64,000 bases of DNA from Lewinellaceae bacterium. GTDB lineage: Bacteria; Bacteroidota; Bacteroidia; Chitinophagales; Saprospiraceae. This document shows positions 40,041 through 49,182 of the stretch, piece by piece. Every line of letters starts with the position of its first letter. The first letter of the stretch is position 1. The notes beneath the pieces are model-generated. The model searched no databases and had not been told where the DNA came from. It saw only the letters and a program-made list of their open reading frames with translations. The translations under genes were made by a program, and so were the position numbers. Location: contig JACJXX010000002.1 of assembly GCA_020636435.1 (NCBI GenBank), forward strand, positions 1,798,001-1,862,000. The letters are read 5' to 3'.

Positions 40041-40096
40041 CAAAGCCATTGGGTTGCCTTGCCCGGAACAGGCCGGAAGGCAACCCAATGGCTTTG
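40041..40096. other. Long perfect hairpin between TonB receptor and kinase genes
   Basis: 20-bp perfect arms CAAAGCCATTGGGTTGCCTT (40041-40060) and complement (40077-40096) with a 16-nt loop. On the minus-strand mRNA it is followed by an A-run, not U, so it is not a standard terminator. It may stabilise or process the upstream receptor mRNA. Confidence 0.7.
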
Positions 40097-40101
40097 AAGG
40101 G

Positions 40102-42495
40102 TTAAAACTGCACGCGATACAGAATATCCGGGAAGAAGCCGGATTGGTAGACATCGTTCACCTCATTGGTCACCTCATTGTAGCGGCGCTGGAAGATGTT
40201 CTCGTTGTTCGTGATGTTTTGCAGGTCGATAAAGAACTGCTGCGACAGGCGGCGCTTCCGGCTGTTGAGCTGAAAACCGAACTTCATGTCCAGGCGGAAG
40301 TAGGGGTCGTTGCGCTCGCTGAAGGCCAGCTGGTCCTGCAGCACCTCCTCCCCTGCCAGGCGGGAAGCCTCCAGGTCGACGGGGGTGTAGTAGCGGCCGC
40401 CGGCGTTGGTGGCCTTGAGGTCGAAGGTCAGGGCATTGCGTTTGTCCTTCCCTACTTTGAATTCTTTGCCCGCCAGCAGGTTGACGACATAACCGTTGTT
40501 GAATGCCGTATTGCGCTCCACCCCGTCGCTGCCTTCGTATTTGGAGTCGAAAACGGAAGCTGTAAAAAGGCTGTAGTAACCTTTGCTGAAGAATTTTTCC
40601 ACGGTAAGCTCGACGCCATAGTTGGTTCCGGTTCCCTCGTTGACCAAAGAACCCGCTTCGGGGAAGACGAAATCCGCGCCGGCGTTCAGCAGGGAGAAGC
40701 TGCTGGGGAAGCTCTCCACCGGCGCCTGGCTGATGCCCTGGTAATACACTTCGGCCTTGGCGCGCCAGTCCTGGCTCATCCGCCAGTCGTAACCCAGCAC
40801 AAAATGGTGGCTGCGGGTGAAATCCAAATCTTTATTGGTGCGTTCGAAGACACCGGAGCTCACCTCTTGCTCGAAAAAGAAGACCGGCAGGGGCTGCATT
40901 TGATGGTGCAGGCCATAGCCCAGGCTCAGCGTTTGATTGGGGCGGAAGCTCCAGTTGAGGGCCAGGCGGGGCTCCAGGGCGGCCGTTTCGTTGAAATCGA
41001 GGTACTGCCCGTGCAGGCCGGCGTGCAACGACCATTGATCGGAGAAGCGGTACTGCCCCTGCGCGAAAGGCTGCAGCAGGGCCATGCCCCCGTTGAAGTC
41101 GCGCACGGTCACCCAGTCGGGCTCCCCGTCGCCGTCCAGGTCGGGGCGGTTGTCGCGGTCATCCACCTGGGTGTTGAGGTTGAAATACTGCGCCAATATG
41201 CCGGCGCGCAGGGTGAAGCGGGCGTTGTATTTTTTGTTGAAAAAGGAAGAAAGCGAATAGGTGTTGGTTACGTCGTCTACGTCGGTGACCCTTAACTTGC
41301 CGCCGTCGCTGGCAATATTGTCCTGCTGGAAGCCCGACTGGGCGGTGGAGGCCGAAAGCACGGTGCGGATGTAGGCATTTTCTCCGACAATGAGGTTGTG
41401 CCGCAGGCCCACGACGCCGAAGCGGGAATCGGCGAAGGCGTCCTCATTGGGGTTGGCGAAGAGGTCCGTCTCGTCGATCTCGTTGCCCAGAAAGTCGATA
41501 TTGCTGGTGGCGCCGATGCCAAAAACGGAAAACTTGCCGGCTTTGCCGTTGGCGAAATCCAGTTTAAAGGACAAGTCGCGGTAGTTGGGGGTGGCGTTGG
41601 TGCCCACCGGAATGCCGGCGGCATCGGCCAGTTCGACAAACGAATGCCGGTAGCTGACCAGGAAGGAGCTGTTCTTTTTGTTGTTCAGGGGCCCTTCCGC
41701 CATGGCTTCCAAACCGCTGAAGGCCGCCAGTTGCAAGGTGAACTCGTGGTTGTCGCGGTTGCCGGAGCGGAAGCCGATGTCGAAGACGCCGGCCAGGGCG
41801 TTGCCGTACTCGGAGGGGAAAGCCGAGGTCAGGAAATCGGAAGTAGACAGCAGGTTGGGGTTGAGGGCGCTGACCGGGCCGCCGGTGGTGCCCAGGGTAG
41901 CAAAGTGGTTGGGGTTGGGAATGGGGATGCCTTCCAGGCGCCAGAGCACGCCGGTGGGCGAGTTGCCCCGGATGACGATGTCGTTGCGGCTGTCATCGGC
42001 GGTGGACACGCCGGCGAAGTTGCCGGCCAGGCGGGCCACGTCGTTGCGGCCGCCGGAAAAGCGGGTGACCTCCTCCAGGTTGAAAGAGCGGGCGCTGATG
42101 GTGGCCATCTCGTTGTTGGCCTTGCCCTTTTCTACCCGGCCGGTGACCACCACTTCGTCCATTTGCACGATCGACTCTTCGAGGCTGAGGTTGAGCGCCG
42201 TTTCCTTGCCGGCCGTCACCAGTATGTTGGGTATGGTGACGGGGCTGTAACCCAGGTAGCTCACCCGGAGGGCATGCCGGCCCACCGGCACTTCAGGCAG
42301 GGAGAAGCGCCCGTCGGCGTCGGTCACTGTCCCCCGGACAGGGTCCGCGCTGAGCAGTTCCACCGTTGCCCCGATGATCGGCATTTCAGACTGTTGGTCC
42401 ACAACAGAGCCTTTGATGGTTTGAAAAGCCTGGCCCCAGGAAAAAGGAGCGCAGGCAAGGAGGAAAAACAGGATGAGAAGATTATGCTTTTTCAT
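40102..42495 (-). CDS. TonB-dependent outer-membrane receptor with carboxypeptidase-regulatory-like domain
   Basis: 797 residues. Signal peptide (NLLILFFLLACAPFSWGQ), CarboxypepD_reg-like domain at about 25-110 (IKGSVVDQQSEMPIIGATVEL...ALRVSYLGYSPV), then a plug domain (MDEVVVTGRVEKGKANNEMA...NDIVIRGNSPTGVLWRLEGIPI) and a beta-barrel ending in the terminal aromatic RVQF. It takes up a large or complexed substrate across the outer membrane using TonB energy; the substrate is unknown. No SusD partner is adjacent, so it is probably not a SusCD glycan system. It may share regulation with the LytS kinase downstream. Confidence 0.93.
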   Translation of the reverse strand: MKKHNLLILFFLLACAPFSWGQAFQTIKGSVVDQQSEMPIIGATVELLSADPVRGTVTDADGRFSLPEVPVGRHALRVSYLGYSPVTIPNILVTAGKETALNLSLEESIVQMDEVVVTGRVEKGKANNEMATISARSFNLEEVTRFSGGRNDVARLAGNFAGVSTADDSRNDIVIRGNSPTGVLWRLEGIPIPNPNHFATLGTTGGPVSALNPNLLSTSDFLTSAFPSEYGNALAGVFDIGFRSGNRDNHEFTLQLAAFSGLEAMAEGPLNNKKNSSFLVSYRHSFVELADAAGIPVGTNATPNYRDLSFKLDFANGKAGKFSVFGIGATSNIDFLGNEIDETDLFANPNEDAFADSRFGVVGLRHNLIVGENAYIRTVLSASTAQSGFQQDNIASDGGKLRVTDVDDVTNTYSLSSFFNKKYNARFTLRAGILAQYFNLNTQVDDRDNRPDLDGDGEPDWVTVRDFNGGMALLQPFAQGQYRFSDQWSLHAGLHGQYLDFNETAALEPRLALNWSFRPNQTLSLGYGLHHQMQPLPVFFFEQEVSSGVFERTNKDLDFTRSHHFVLGYDWRMSQDWRAKAEVYYQGISQAPVESFPSSFSLLNAGADFVFPEAGSLVNEGTGTNYGVELTVEKFFSKGYYSLFTASVFDSKYEGSDGVERNTAFNNGYVVNLLAGKEFKVGKDKRNALTFDLKATNAGGRYYTPVDLEASRLAGEEVLQDQLAFSERNDPYFRLDMKFGFQLNSRKRRLSQQFFIDLQNITNNENIFQRRYNEVTNEVNDVYQSGFFPDILYRVQF

Positions 42496-42660
42496 AAGAA
42501 ATCAATAAGGTTTTGGCCATTTAATTGAGTGTTGACGGTTCAAAAATCTCACTAAATAAGCCTGCCTGCCACTCTTTTCCGGTGAATCGTCGATTGGAGG
42601 GGGTGAATTGTTGATTTGGTTGATTGATAACGAATACGGGCAACCCATCAACCAATACCC

Positions 42661-42668
42661 TATCTTTG
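42661..42668 (+). promoter_or_regulatory. Promoter -7 element of the LETM1-related gene
   Basis: TATCTTTG matches TAnnTTTG. The expected transcript start near 42674 falls after the GTG at 42673, which argues for ATG 42691 as the true start codon. Confidence 0.65.
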
Positions 42669-42690
42669 CCAGGTGAAAGCAAACCCTGAA

Positions 42691-44046
42691 ATGATCGACT
42701 TCAAATCCAAAAGCTGGTTTGAGCAATACATTGCTTTTCGGCAGCAGCGCCCTTTAGCGCTGAAGGACATGCGCCCGCTTTCGGAAATACTGAACACGGA
42801 TTCGGCCGAACGCTTTGAGAGCCTCCGGCATCCGCTTTACCTGTGCCTGCAGCACTCGGGGATGTTGTACGGTTTTCCGGTCGACTACCCCTTTGAAGAA
42901 CCCGTCCCGTTCAGCCGGCAGTTGTCGAAAGGATCGCGCGCCAAGCTCATTTTGCTCGACACCATTATATATGCAATAACCCTGGAGGAAGGCCAGCCGG
43001 AAGGAGAGGCCTACGCTCAGATGGTGGCAGGGGTCGGGGCCTGCCTGCGCACTTATTACCACAAGCTCTCTGAATATGGCCCGGGCGAGACGCTGGAGTA
43101 CACCGAGGAGGTGCTCTTTCACCGGGTGAGGTATAAAAAGAACCACCTCGACTTCCGGCACACCGGCATCAACTGCCATTTGTTTTGGGACCTATACTTC
43201 TTCCGGGCGTATTATCGGCAACTGCAGCAGGGGCCCATTGAGGAAGCCCGGTATTTCCCGGCCCTGATTGCCCGAAAAAAGGAAATGCAGGCTCTTTCTA
43301 TAAAGGTGGCCGTTGCGGCCGCTTATGCCGACTGGAAACTGGTGCGGCAGGAGCGCCGCCTGTTGCGCCAGTTCCGGCGCTCGGCGCGGCTGCTGAGCCA
43401 ACTGGAAATGCAACAGGTGCGCCGTTTCTTCCGGTGGGGACTGGGCCTCGACAACATTCAGTTCCCGGAACTCGAATGGATTGCCCGCCGGTTCCTGATG
43501 GATATTTCCCTGCTGGCCGTCTTTTCCGATTCCCGTATCGACGTGCAGGAAGACTCCTTTATGCGGAAGTTGGCCCTGCGCCTTCAACTCTCCGAGAACG
43601 ACCTGCTGGGCAGCAAGGCCGACCTGGGCTGCTTCATCTACATCCACGGCAAAGAACTCAACTTCTACGAAGCCAGGAAGGCCGGCCTGACGCTTTTAGG
43701 GCAGGCCATGTATGAAAACATGATGAAAATAAGCCATGCCGCCCGGATGGAAGCGGTAGAAACAAGAGATATGGCCATCGTCTTCGGAAAAATACTCCGC
43801 AGGCGGCTGGGCCTCAACGGGCAAAACGAGCTGCCTTCCGAGGAAGAGATCAAAGCAGCCATCGAACAACTAAAGGACATACCTAAATTTCTGCCATTTT
43901 TTAGCTTCATTTTTATGCCCGTTCCAGGAATAACTGAAATGTATATCTTATTGGCTTTCAGCCTGGAAAAGCTATCCGGGGGGATGGTTAGCCTGCTTCC
44001 GAGCCAACTTCGCAAGGCCTTGCGCAGGCCCGATGAGGATGAATAA
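42691..44046 (+). CDS. LETM1-related protein
   Basis: Start at ATG 42691 (MIDFKSKSWFEQY), preferred over GTG 42673 because of the promoter position. 451 residues. The central part is helical, rich in Arg and Leu, and TerB-like (FLMDISLLAVFSDSRIDVQEDSFMRKLAL). The C-terminal 70 or so residues hold a LETM1-like ribosome-binding-domain segment (LKDIPKFLPFFSFIFMPVPGITEMYILLAF). Homologues in Bacteroidota are annotated as LETM1-related biofilm-associated proteins. There is one strongly hydrophobic helix. Exact function unknown. Confidence 0.78.
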   Translation: MIDFKSKSWFEQYIAFRQQRPLALKDMRPLSEILNTDSAERFESLRHPLYLCLQHSGMLYGFPVDYPFEEPVPFSRQLSKGSRAKLILLDTIIYAITLEEGQPEGEAYAQMVAGVGACLRTYYHKLSEYGPGETLEYTEEVLFHRVRYKKNHLDFRHTGINCHLFWDLYFFRAYYRQLQQGPIEEARYFPALIARKKEMQALSIKVAVAAAYADWKLVRQERRLLRQFRRSARLLSQLEMQQVRRFFRWGLGLDNIQFPELEWIARRFLMDISLLAVFSDSRIDVQEDSFMRKLALRLQLSENDLLGSKADLGCFIYIHGKELNFYEARKAGLTLLGQAMYENMMKISHAARMEAVETRDMAIVFGKILRRRLGLNGQNELPSEEEIKAAIEQLKDIPKFLPFFSFIFMPVPGITEMYILLAFSLEKLSGGMVSLLPSQLRKALRRPDEDE

Positions 44047-44220
44047 TTTGGGTTAATGCTTGGGCTTATTCTCAAATATCCTTAACTTTACCAACAACAC
44101 TATCTCATACCATCTCCCCCACCCAATTCAACTATTCTTATAACCCCCTGTTGTCACCGGTTTCGAACGGGCCGAGAATTAGAATGGCATTTTACTGATA
44201 CAGAAACCCCTTTTTGTTGT

Positions 44221-44228
44221 TAACTTTG
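44221..44228 (+). promoter_or_regulatory. Promoter -7 element of the DUF5606 gene
   Basis: TAACTTTG matches TAnnTTTG, 30 nt before ATG 44258. The -33 region is T-rich without a clear TTG. Confidence 0.6.
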
Positions 44229-44257
44229 CCCATCCAAATCAAAAGGTGACGAAATCT

Positions 44258-44680
44258 ATGAATCTTGAAAATCTGATCGCAGTGAGCGGCCTGCCCGGTA
44301 TCTACCGGATGGCGGCCAACCGAAGCAACGGTTTGATCATCGAAGATGTAAAAACCGGGAAAAGGCGTTTCGCCTCGTCCAGAAGGCACCAATTCACCCC
44401 GCTGGAATCTATCGCCATTTATACGGATGACGGAGAATCCACGGAGTTGAAAAAGGTCTTTCGCAATATGCTTCAACAACTCGGCGACAACCCTCCGGCC
44501 AGCACAAGCGCCAAGCCGGACGAGCTCCACGAATATTTTGCCGACATACTCCCCAATTACGACCGCGACCGCGTGTTCCCCGGAGACATAAAGAAGGTGA
44601 TCAAGTGGTTCAACTATTTGAATGAAAGCGGCGCCCTTTCTGCCGAAGAGGAAGAAAAGGAGAGCGATGAAGAAGAGTAA
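44258..44680 (+). CDS. DUF5606 domain-containing protein
   Basis: The start is set at ATG 44258 (MNLENLIAVSGLPGIYRM); an in-frame GTG lies four codons upstream. 140 residues. The N-terminal part matches the Bacteroidota family DUF5606 (SGLPGIYRMAANRSNGLIIE, FASSRRHQFTPLESIAIYTD, FPGDIKKVIKWFNYL). The C-terminus is an acidic run. Cytoplasmic, function unknown. The following 284 bp up to the next gene hold no recognised feature. Confidence 0.85.
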   Translation: MNLENLIAVSGLPGIYRMAANRSNGLIIEDVKTGKRRFASSRRHQFTPLESIAIYTDDGESTELKKVFRNMLQQLGDNPPASTSAKPDELHEYFADILPNYDRDRVFPGDIKKVIKWFNYLNESGALSAEEEEKESDEEE

Positions 44681-44964
44681 AGCAGCTAAAAACAGGGAGA
44701 CCCTCCGGAAAAGAGGGCCTGTTGCTTGCGTGTGCACTCTTTTGAAATAAAAGCGGCACGCCTGATCCGATGCCGATGGCCAGCTCAAAATTTACGGCCG
44801 AAAAACATCGGATTATGGTAACAAAATTTAGAAAGCCCCGTAATACCAAAAGGTTCCCCACAGAGCCGACGACGACCTGAAATTCTATTTAATAAAGGAA
44901 TAATAGCCCCCCAGACACAGGCTGTTTTGCCCCCCCAACGGCAACAACACAAAAGAAGCATCTC

Positions 44965-46695
44965 ATGAATCTCAAAGCGGCAACAGTTCTCCAGCAAGAG
45001 AAAGAACGAACATTTGTCCCGAAGGAATTCAAAGTTACAACATGGTCAAAGCTGAAACCATACTACAACGAACTACTGAACCGCGCCGTCCAGTCACGTG
45101 AAGAACTGGAAGAATGGATCAAGGACAAAAGTGAGTTGGATGCAGTGGTTAGCGAAGCTTTTTCCTGGCGTTACATCAACATCACGGTCAACAGCAACGA
45201 TGAAAAAGCTGAAGCCCTGTATCAGTACGCCGTCCAGGAGCTATCGCCTAAGATAAGTTCCTTCGAACATGCCCTCAATAAAAAGCTGGTGGAAAATCCA
45301 TTCTCCAACCAGCTGGATTCCAAGCGGTTCGGCATTTACCTGCGCAGTATTTACAACGCCGTCAATCTCTTCCGGGAGGAGAACATCCCACTGGCCACCG
45401 ACATTCAGATGAAATCCAAGGAATATGTAAAGATATTCTCGGAGATGACCATCGGCGTGGACGGCAAACAGATGACCCTCCAGAAAGCCAGCTCGCTGCT
45501 CGAAGAAACCGACCGAAACTACCGCCAGGCTGTCTATCACAAAATCCACCAGCGGATTTTACAGGAAACCAGCCAGCTCGAAGACCTCTTCGACCATCTG
45601 CTTATCATGCGCCACAAGATGTCGCTTCACGCCGGTTTCGATAATTTCCGGGATTTCAAATTCCAGGCCCTCGGGCGCTTCGATTATTCTGTTGAAGATT
45701 GCTGCGATTTCCACGAATCCATAAGGACGGAGATCGTCCCTCTGATCGACGAGCTCAATGCCTACCGGAAAGAATCCCTTAAACTGGATAGCCTGCGCCC
45801 CTGGGATCTTTTTGTAGACCCCGTCGGCGACACCCCGCTCCGCCCTTTTGACACCATCGACGACCTGGTGGAGAAGGTGATCTATTGCATGAACCAGCTG
45901 CACCCGGAATTTGGAAAAACCATTGCCATCATGAGGGACAAAGGGCATCTCGACCTCGAAGCCCGGCCCGCCAAGCGCCCGGGCGGATACAATATGCCCC
46001 TCCACCTTTCCGGCCTGCCCTTCATCTTTATGAACGCCACTACTTCTCTGAGCGACATGCGCACCCTCATGCACGAAGGAGGGCATGCCGTGCACTCCTA
46101 CCTGACGAGGCACTACAAGCTCAAGTCGGCCAAGCGCGTGCCGTCGGAAGTTGCCGAACTCGCCGCGATGTCAATGGAGCTCCTCACCATGGAGCACTGG
46201 TCGGTTTTCTTCCCCGACGAGGAAGAACTGCGGCGCGCAAAAATCGCCCAGCTCGAATACGTGCTCAAAGTACTTCCGTGGATCGCCACCATCGACAAAT
46301 TCCAGCATTGGGTCTATACCAAACCCGGCCACAGCCGGGAGGAACGGATCAAAAACTGGACGAGCATCATGCAGGAATTCAATTCAACCATCATCGATCA
46401 TTCCGGATTAGAAGAATATACCGCACATCTATGGCACAAACAACTACACATTTTTGAAGTTCCTTTCTACTATATCGAATACGGCATGGCCCAGTTAGGC
46501 GCCATCGCCCTCTGGAAACAATACCGGGAAAACCCCGGGCAGGCCGTGGACAACTACCTCAACGCATTGAAACTGGGTTATACCAGAAACATCCGGGAAA
46601 TCTACCGTACGGCGGGCATAGAATTCAACTTCTCGCGAGAGTACGTCAGCCAACTTGGCGCTTTTGTTAAAGAAGAACTGGATGCATTGCTCTAA
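44965..46695 (+). CDS. M3-family oligoendopeptidase (PepF-like)
   Basis: 576 residues, standard length. Zinc site H370EGGH374 in LMHEGGHAVHSYLTRHY, with the downstream Glu in VPSEVAELAAMSMELLTM as the expected third ligand. The N-terminal helical domain (FKVTTWSKLKPYYNELLNRA) and the GGYNMPLHLSGLPFIFMNAT segment are typical of M3B oligoendopeptidase F. No signal peptide, so it degrades small peptides in the cytoplasm. Stand-alone gene, converging with the next one at a 3-bp gap. Confidence 0.93.
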   Translation: MNLKAATVLQQEKERTFVPKEFKVTTWSKLKPYYNELLNRAVQSREELEEWIKDKSELDAVVSEAFSWRYINITVNSNDEKAEALYQYAVQELSPKISSFEHALNKKLVENPFSNQLDSKRFGIYLRSIYNAVNLFREENIPLATDIQMKSKEYVKIFSEMTIGVDGKQMTLQKASSLLEETDRNYRQAVYHKIHQRILQETSQLEDLFDHLLIMRHKMSLHAGFDNFRDFKFQALGRFDYSVEDCCDFHESIRTEIVPLIDELNAYRKESLKLDSLRPWDLFVDPVGDTPLRPFDTIDDLVEKVIYCMNQLHPEFGKTIAIMRDKGHLDLEARPAKRPGGYNMPLHLSGLPFIFMNATTSLSDMRTLMHEGGHAVHSYLTRHYKLKSAKRVPSEVAELAAMSMELLTMEHWSVFFPDEEELRRAKIAQLEYVLKVLPWIATIDKFQHWVYTKPGHSREERIKNWTSIMQEFNSTIIDHSGLEEYTAHLWHKQLHIFEVPFYYIEYGMAQLGAIALWKQYRENPGQAVDNYLNALKLGYTRNIREIYRTAGIEFNFSREYVSQLGAFVKEELDALL

Positions 46696-46698
46696 CCT

Positions 46699-47442
46699 CT
46701 AATCCAGCAACCGGAAAGGATTCTGGCTCAGGCCAATATCCTGCAGGCTGTTTCCACCGCTTACCCCCTCCACTTCTACTGTGAAAGGGCCCGCCTGGTG
46801 GCGGGTCGAAATCCTGGCGCCTGTTTTCAGGCTCGTCCAACCCTCCCAACTGATTTCCAGGCCCCCGATGGGAATAATGGATATCCACATCTTCCAGCTG
46901 AGGGGAACCCCATTTTCGTCCAATTGCCACAAATAAGCATCGCCCGGAGTAACGCCCCCACTGGCATAGCGGACCAGCAAGGCCGGTTCTGCCCCTTCTG
47001 TTTCCACAAGGCTGCGAGTGGTTCCCGGGTCGAAAGCCTTGGCCGGCGCATTGAGCCAGAACGAATCGTTGCAGAAGAAACTCCAGGCCTTTTTCAACAA
47101 CTCCTCGGCAGCGGCGCCCTGCTGCTCTTCCCTGCCTTTCCAGGCCCTTCCGGTTTGGGTGTCCGTGTGCAGCAGCACCTTTTTATCGCCCCACTCCACC
47201 TGAACTTCCTGACGAAACTTGTCCCAGACATAGCGATGCCCCCCGGGAAACGCCCAGCTCACGTAACGGGTGCTGTCCCAGGCCTCTTTGCCGACAGCAG
47301 CCAGCATTTTCCGGGCCAGGCGGTCGGCTTCCGGCCCGGCCTTGCCCTCGGGCGCCGGCTCGTCGAGGAGCAGGCCGGCGATTAGGCCTACGGACAATAA
47401 GGCTCCCAGGGCGATCGCGCCCCACTTCAGAATTTTACGCAT
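46699..47442 (-). CDS. Membrane-anchored protein of unknown function
   Basis: 247 residues. A single N-terminal membrane helix (WGAIALGALLSVGLIAGLLL) and an extracytoplasmic domain with GKEAWDSTRYVSWAFPGGHR, SFFCNDSFWLNAPAKAFDPG, and a lipocalin-like or LolA-like strand pattern (DAYLWQLDENGVPLSWKMW). The WAFPGGHRYVWDK stretch recurs in conserved hypotheticals of Bacteroidota. Function is not known. Convergent with the M3 peptidase, so the two stop codons nearly touch and may share termination. Confidence 0.65.
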   Translation of the reverse strand: MRKILKWGAIALGALLSVGLIAGLLLDEPAPEGKAGPEADRLARKMLAAVGKEAWDSTRYVSWAFPGGHRYVWDKFRQEVQVEWGDKKVLLHTDTQTGRAWKGREEQQGAAAEELLKKAWSFFCNDSFWLNAPAKAFDPGTTRSLVETEGAEPALLVRYASGGVTPGDAYLWQLDENGVPLSWKMWISIIPIGGLEISWEGWTSLKTGARISTRHQAGPFTVEVEGVSGGNSLQDIGLSQNPFRLLD

Positions 47443-47544
47443 ATCATTTTTGCAGGTGTAAATAACAGGAAGGGCAAATTGTTCGAAATTTACTCCGCCT
47501 TATGAAAATGCACTTTTTTCTTGGATACCACTTTCCCGGCAGCC

Positions 47545-47552
47545 TATCTTTG
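47545..47552 (+). promoter_or_regulatory. Promoter -7 element of the glycosyltransferase gene
   Basis: TATCTTTG with TTG at 47521-47523 (21-nt spacing), 18 nt before ATG 47571. Confidence 0.65.
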
Positions 47553-47570
47553 CGCCCACAAACTAAATAG

Positions 47571-48344
47571 ATGTACAAAGGAAAAAAAGTGATCGTGGTG
47601 CTGCCCGCCTACAACGCAGCGCTCACGCTCGAAAAGACCTATGAGGAAATCCCCTTCGAGCTGGTGGATGAAGTGATCCTGTGCGACGACGCCAGCAGCG
47701 ACAATACCTCGGAGCTGGCCCAAAAGATCGGCATCACGCAGATCATCATCCACGAGAACAACAAGGGATACGGCGGAAACCAGAAATCGCTCTACAACAA
47801 AGCGCTGGAGCTGGGCGGAGATATCATCATCATGTTGCACCCCGATTATCAGTACACCCCCAAGCTGATCCCGTCTATGATCAACATCATCGGCGAAGGC
47901 CTCTACCCCGTGGTGCTGGGGTCCCGCATCCTTGGCAAAGGCGCCCTGGCCGGCGGCATGCCGCTTTACAAGTACATCGCCAACCGGTTGCTGACGCTGG
48001 CCCAAAACCTGATGGTCAATTACAAGCTTTCGGAGTACCATACCGGCTACCGGGCCTTCAGCCGGGAAGTGCTTATAGGCATCAATTTCAACAGCAACTC
48101 CGACGATTTCGTGTTTGACAACGAAATGTTGTCGCAGATCATTTTCGCCGGCTTTCACATCGGGGAAGTGACCTGCCCGACCAAATACTTTGAGGAAGCC
48201 TCTTCCATCAACCTGCCGCGCAGCATCCGCTACGGGCTGGGCGTGCTGCGGGTCTCGTGCTGCCACCTGCTGCAGCGCCTCGGCCTGGCCCGGTTCGAAA
48301 TCTACCGGAAACCGGATGAGAAAACCAGGGCCGATGCCGGATAA
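47571..48344 (+). CDS. Glycosyltransferase family 2 (dolichol-phosphate-mannose-synthase-like)
   Basis: 257 residues, GT-A fold. Nucleotide-sugar motifs: VVLPAYNAALTLEKTYEEIP at the start, DDASSDNT, and MLHPDYQYTP as the DxD-type site, followed by LGSRILGKG and SEYHTGYRAFSREVL. There are no C-terminal membrane helices, so it resembles soluble DPM1-type enzymes that load a sugar on a polyprenyl phosphate or act in surface glycan synthesis. The next gene starts inside its 3' end, which suggests translational coupling. Confidence 0.9.
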   Translation: MYKGKKVIVVLPAYNAALTLEKTYEEIPFELVDEVILCDDASSDNTSELAQKIGITQIIIHENNKGYGGNQKSLYNKALELGGDIIIMLHPDYQYTPKLIPSMINIIGEGLYPVVLGSRILGKGALAGGMPLYKYIANRLLTLAQNLMVNYKLSEYHTGYRAFSREVLIGINFNSNSDDFVFDNEMLSQIIFAGFHIGEVTCPTKYFEEASSINLPRSIRYGLGVLRVSCCHLLQRLGLARFEIYRKPDEKTRADAG

Positions 48345-49119
48345 AATCGGAAAATTGCTGGAAGAAGGGGTAAGGCGCTACAACCGGGCGAAGTTTATCG
48401 AAGCCGACCCGGTGAGCATACCCCACCGTTTTACCCGGCGGCAGGATATCGAGATCATGGGCTTCTGGGCCGCCATGCTGGCCTGGGGGCAACGCAAAAC
48501 CATCATCAACAAATCGGCGGAACTGGCCGAATTGATGGACGGCGCCCCCTACGACTTCATCCTCAACCACCAGGAAGAAGACCGCAAGCCATTCCTGCAG
48601 TTCAAACACCGCACCTTTCAGCCCACCGACACCCTCTATTTCCTGGAATTCTTTCAGCAATATTACCGAAAGCACCAATCGCTGGAGGACGCCTTTGCCC
48701 GCCACCTCCTCCCGGAAGACGAACACACCGAAAAGGCACTGGCCGGCTTTCACGAACTCTTTTTCTCCCTGCCGGATGCGCCGGAACGGACCCGCAAACA
48801 CATCGCCACCCCGGTCCGCAAGTCTACCTGCAAACGCCTGAACATGTTTCTGAGGTGGATGGTAAGAGCGGATGATAAAGGCGTAGATTTTGGCTTGTGG
48901 AAACGCATACGCCCCGGGCAACTGCTGATGCCCCTGGATGTGCACGTAGACCGGGTGGCCCGCCGGCTGGGGCTGCTGGAAAGAAAACAGACGGACTGGC
49001 AGGCGGTCCTCGAACTCACTGCCCGGCTCCGGCAGTACGACCCCGAGGATCCGGTTAAATACGATTTCGCCCTGTTTGGCATGGGAGTGCTGGAAAAACA
49101 AACAGGAGGCTTGCCGTAA
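48334..49119 (+). CDS. TIGR02757 (DUF2400) family protein
   Basis: The start is placed at ATG 48334 (MPDKIGKLLEEGVRRYN), overlapping the glycosyltransferase stop by 11 nt; ATG 48316 is an alternative. 261 residues. Family hallmarks: DPVSIPHRFTRRQDIEIMGF, AAMLAWGQRKTIINK, CKRLNMFLRWMVR, and MPLDVHVDRVARRLGLL followed by DPVKYDFALFGMGVL. The helical fold recalls DNA-glycosylase-like helix-hairpin-helix proteins, but no activity is established. The 5' arm of a terminator lies inside its last codons. Confidence 0.88.
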   Translation: MPDKIGKLLEEGVRRYNRAKFIEADPVSIPHRFTRRQDIEIMGFWAAMLAWGQRKTIINKSAELAELMDGAPYDFILNHQEEDRKPFLQFKHRTFQPTDTLYFLEFFQQYYRKHQSLEDAFARHLLPEDEHTEKALAGFHELFFSLPDAPERTRKHIATPVRKSTCKRLNMFLRWMVRADDKGVDFGLWKRIRPGQLLMPLDVHVDRVARRLGLLERKQTDWQAVLELTARLRQYDPEDPVKYDFALFGMGVLEKQTGGLP

Positions 49120-49145
49120 AGGATAAAGCCTCCTGCTTGTTTTTG
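49094..49145 (+). terminator. Terminator overlapping the 3' end of the TIGR02757 gene
   Basis: Core arms CAGGAGGCTT (49103-49112) and AAGCCTCCTG (49126-49135), extended by A-rich and T-rich flanks to about 49094-49144 with one mismatch. The stop codon (49117-49119) lies in the loop, so translating ribosomes would cover the 5' arm. Confidence 0.85.
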
Positions 49146-49182
49146 GAGCAGAAGTGATTTTTTTTGAAATTAAACCACCAGC

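Noticed and set aside
41398..42528. 376-codon frame opposite the TonB receptor
   Set aside because: The receptor frame has a signal peptide, regulatory, plug and barrel parts and the terminal Phe. The opposite frame shows only GC-driven composition.
44681..44964. Possible riboswitch or tRNA upstream of the M3 peptidase
   Set aside because: I looked for cloverleaf or known switch elements and saw none. No structure was supported by eye.
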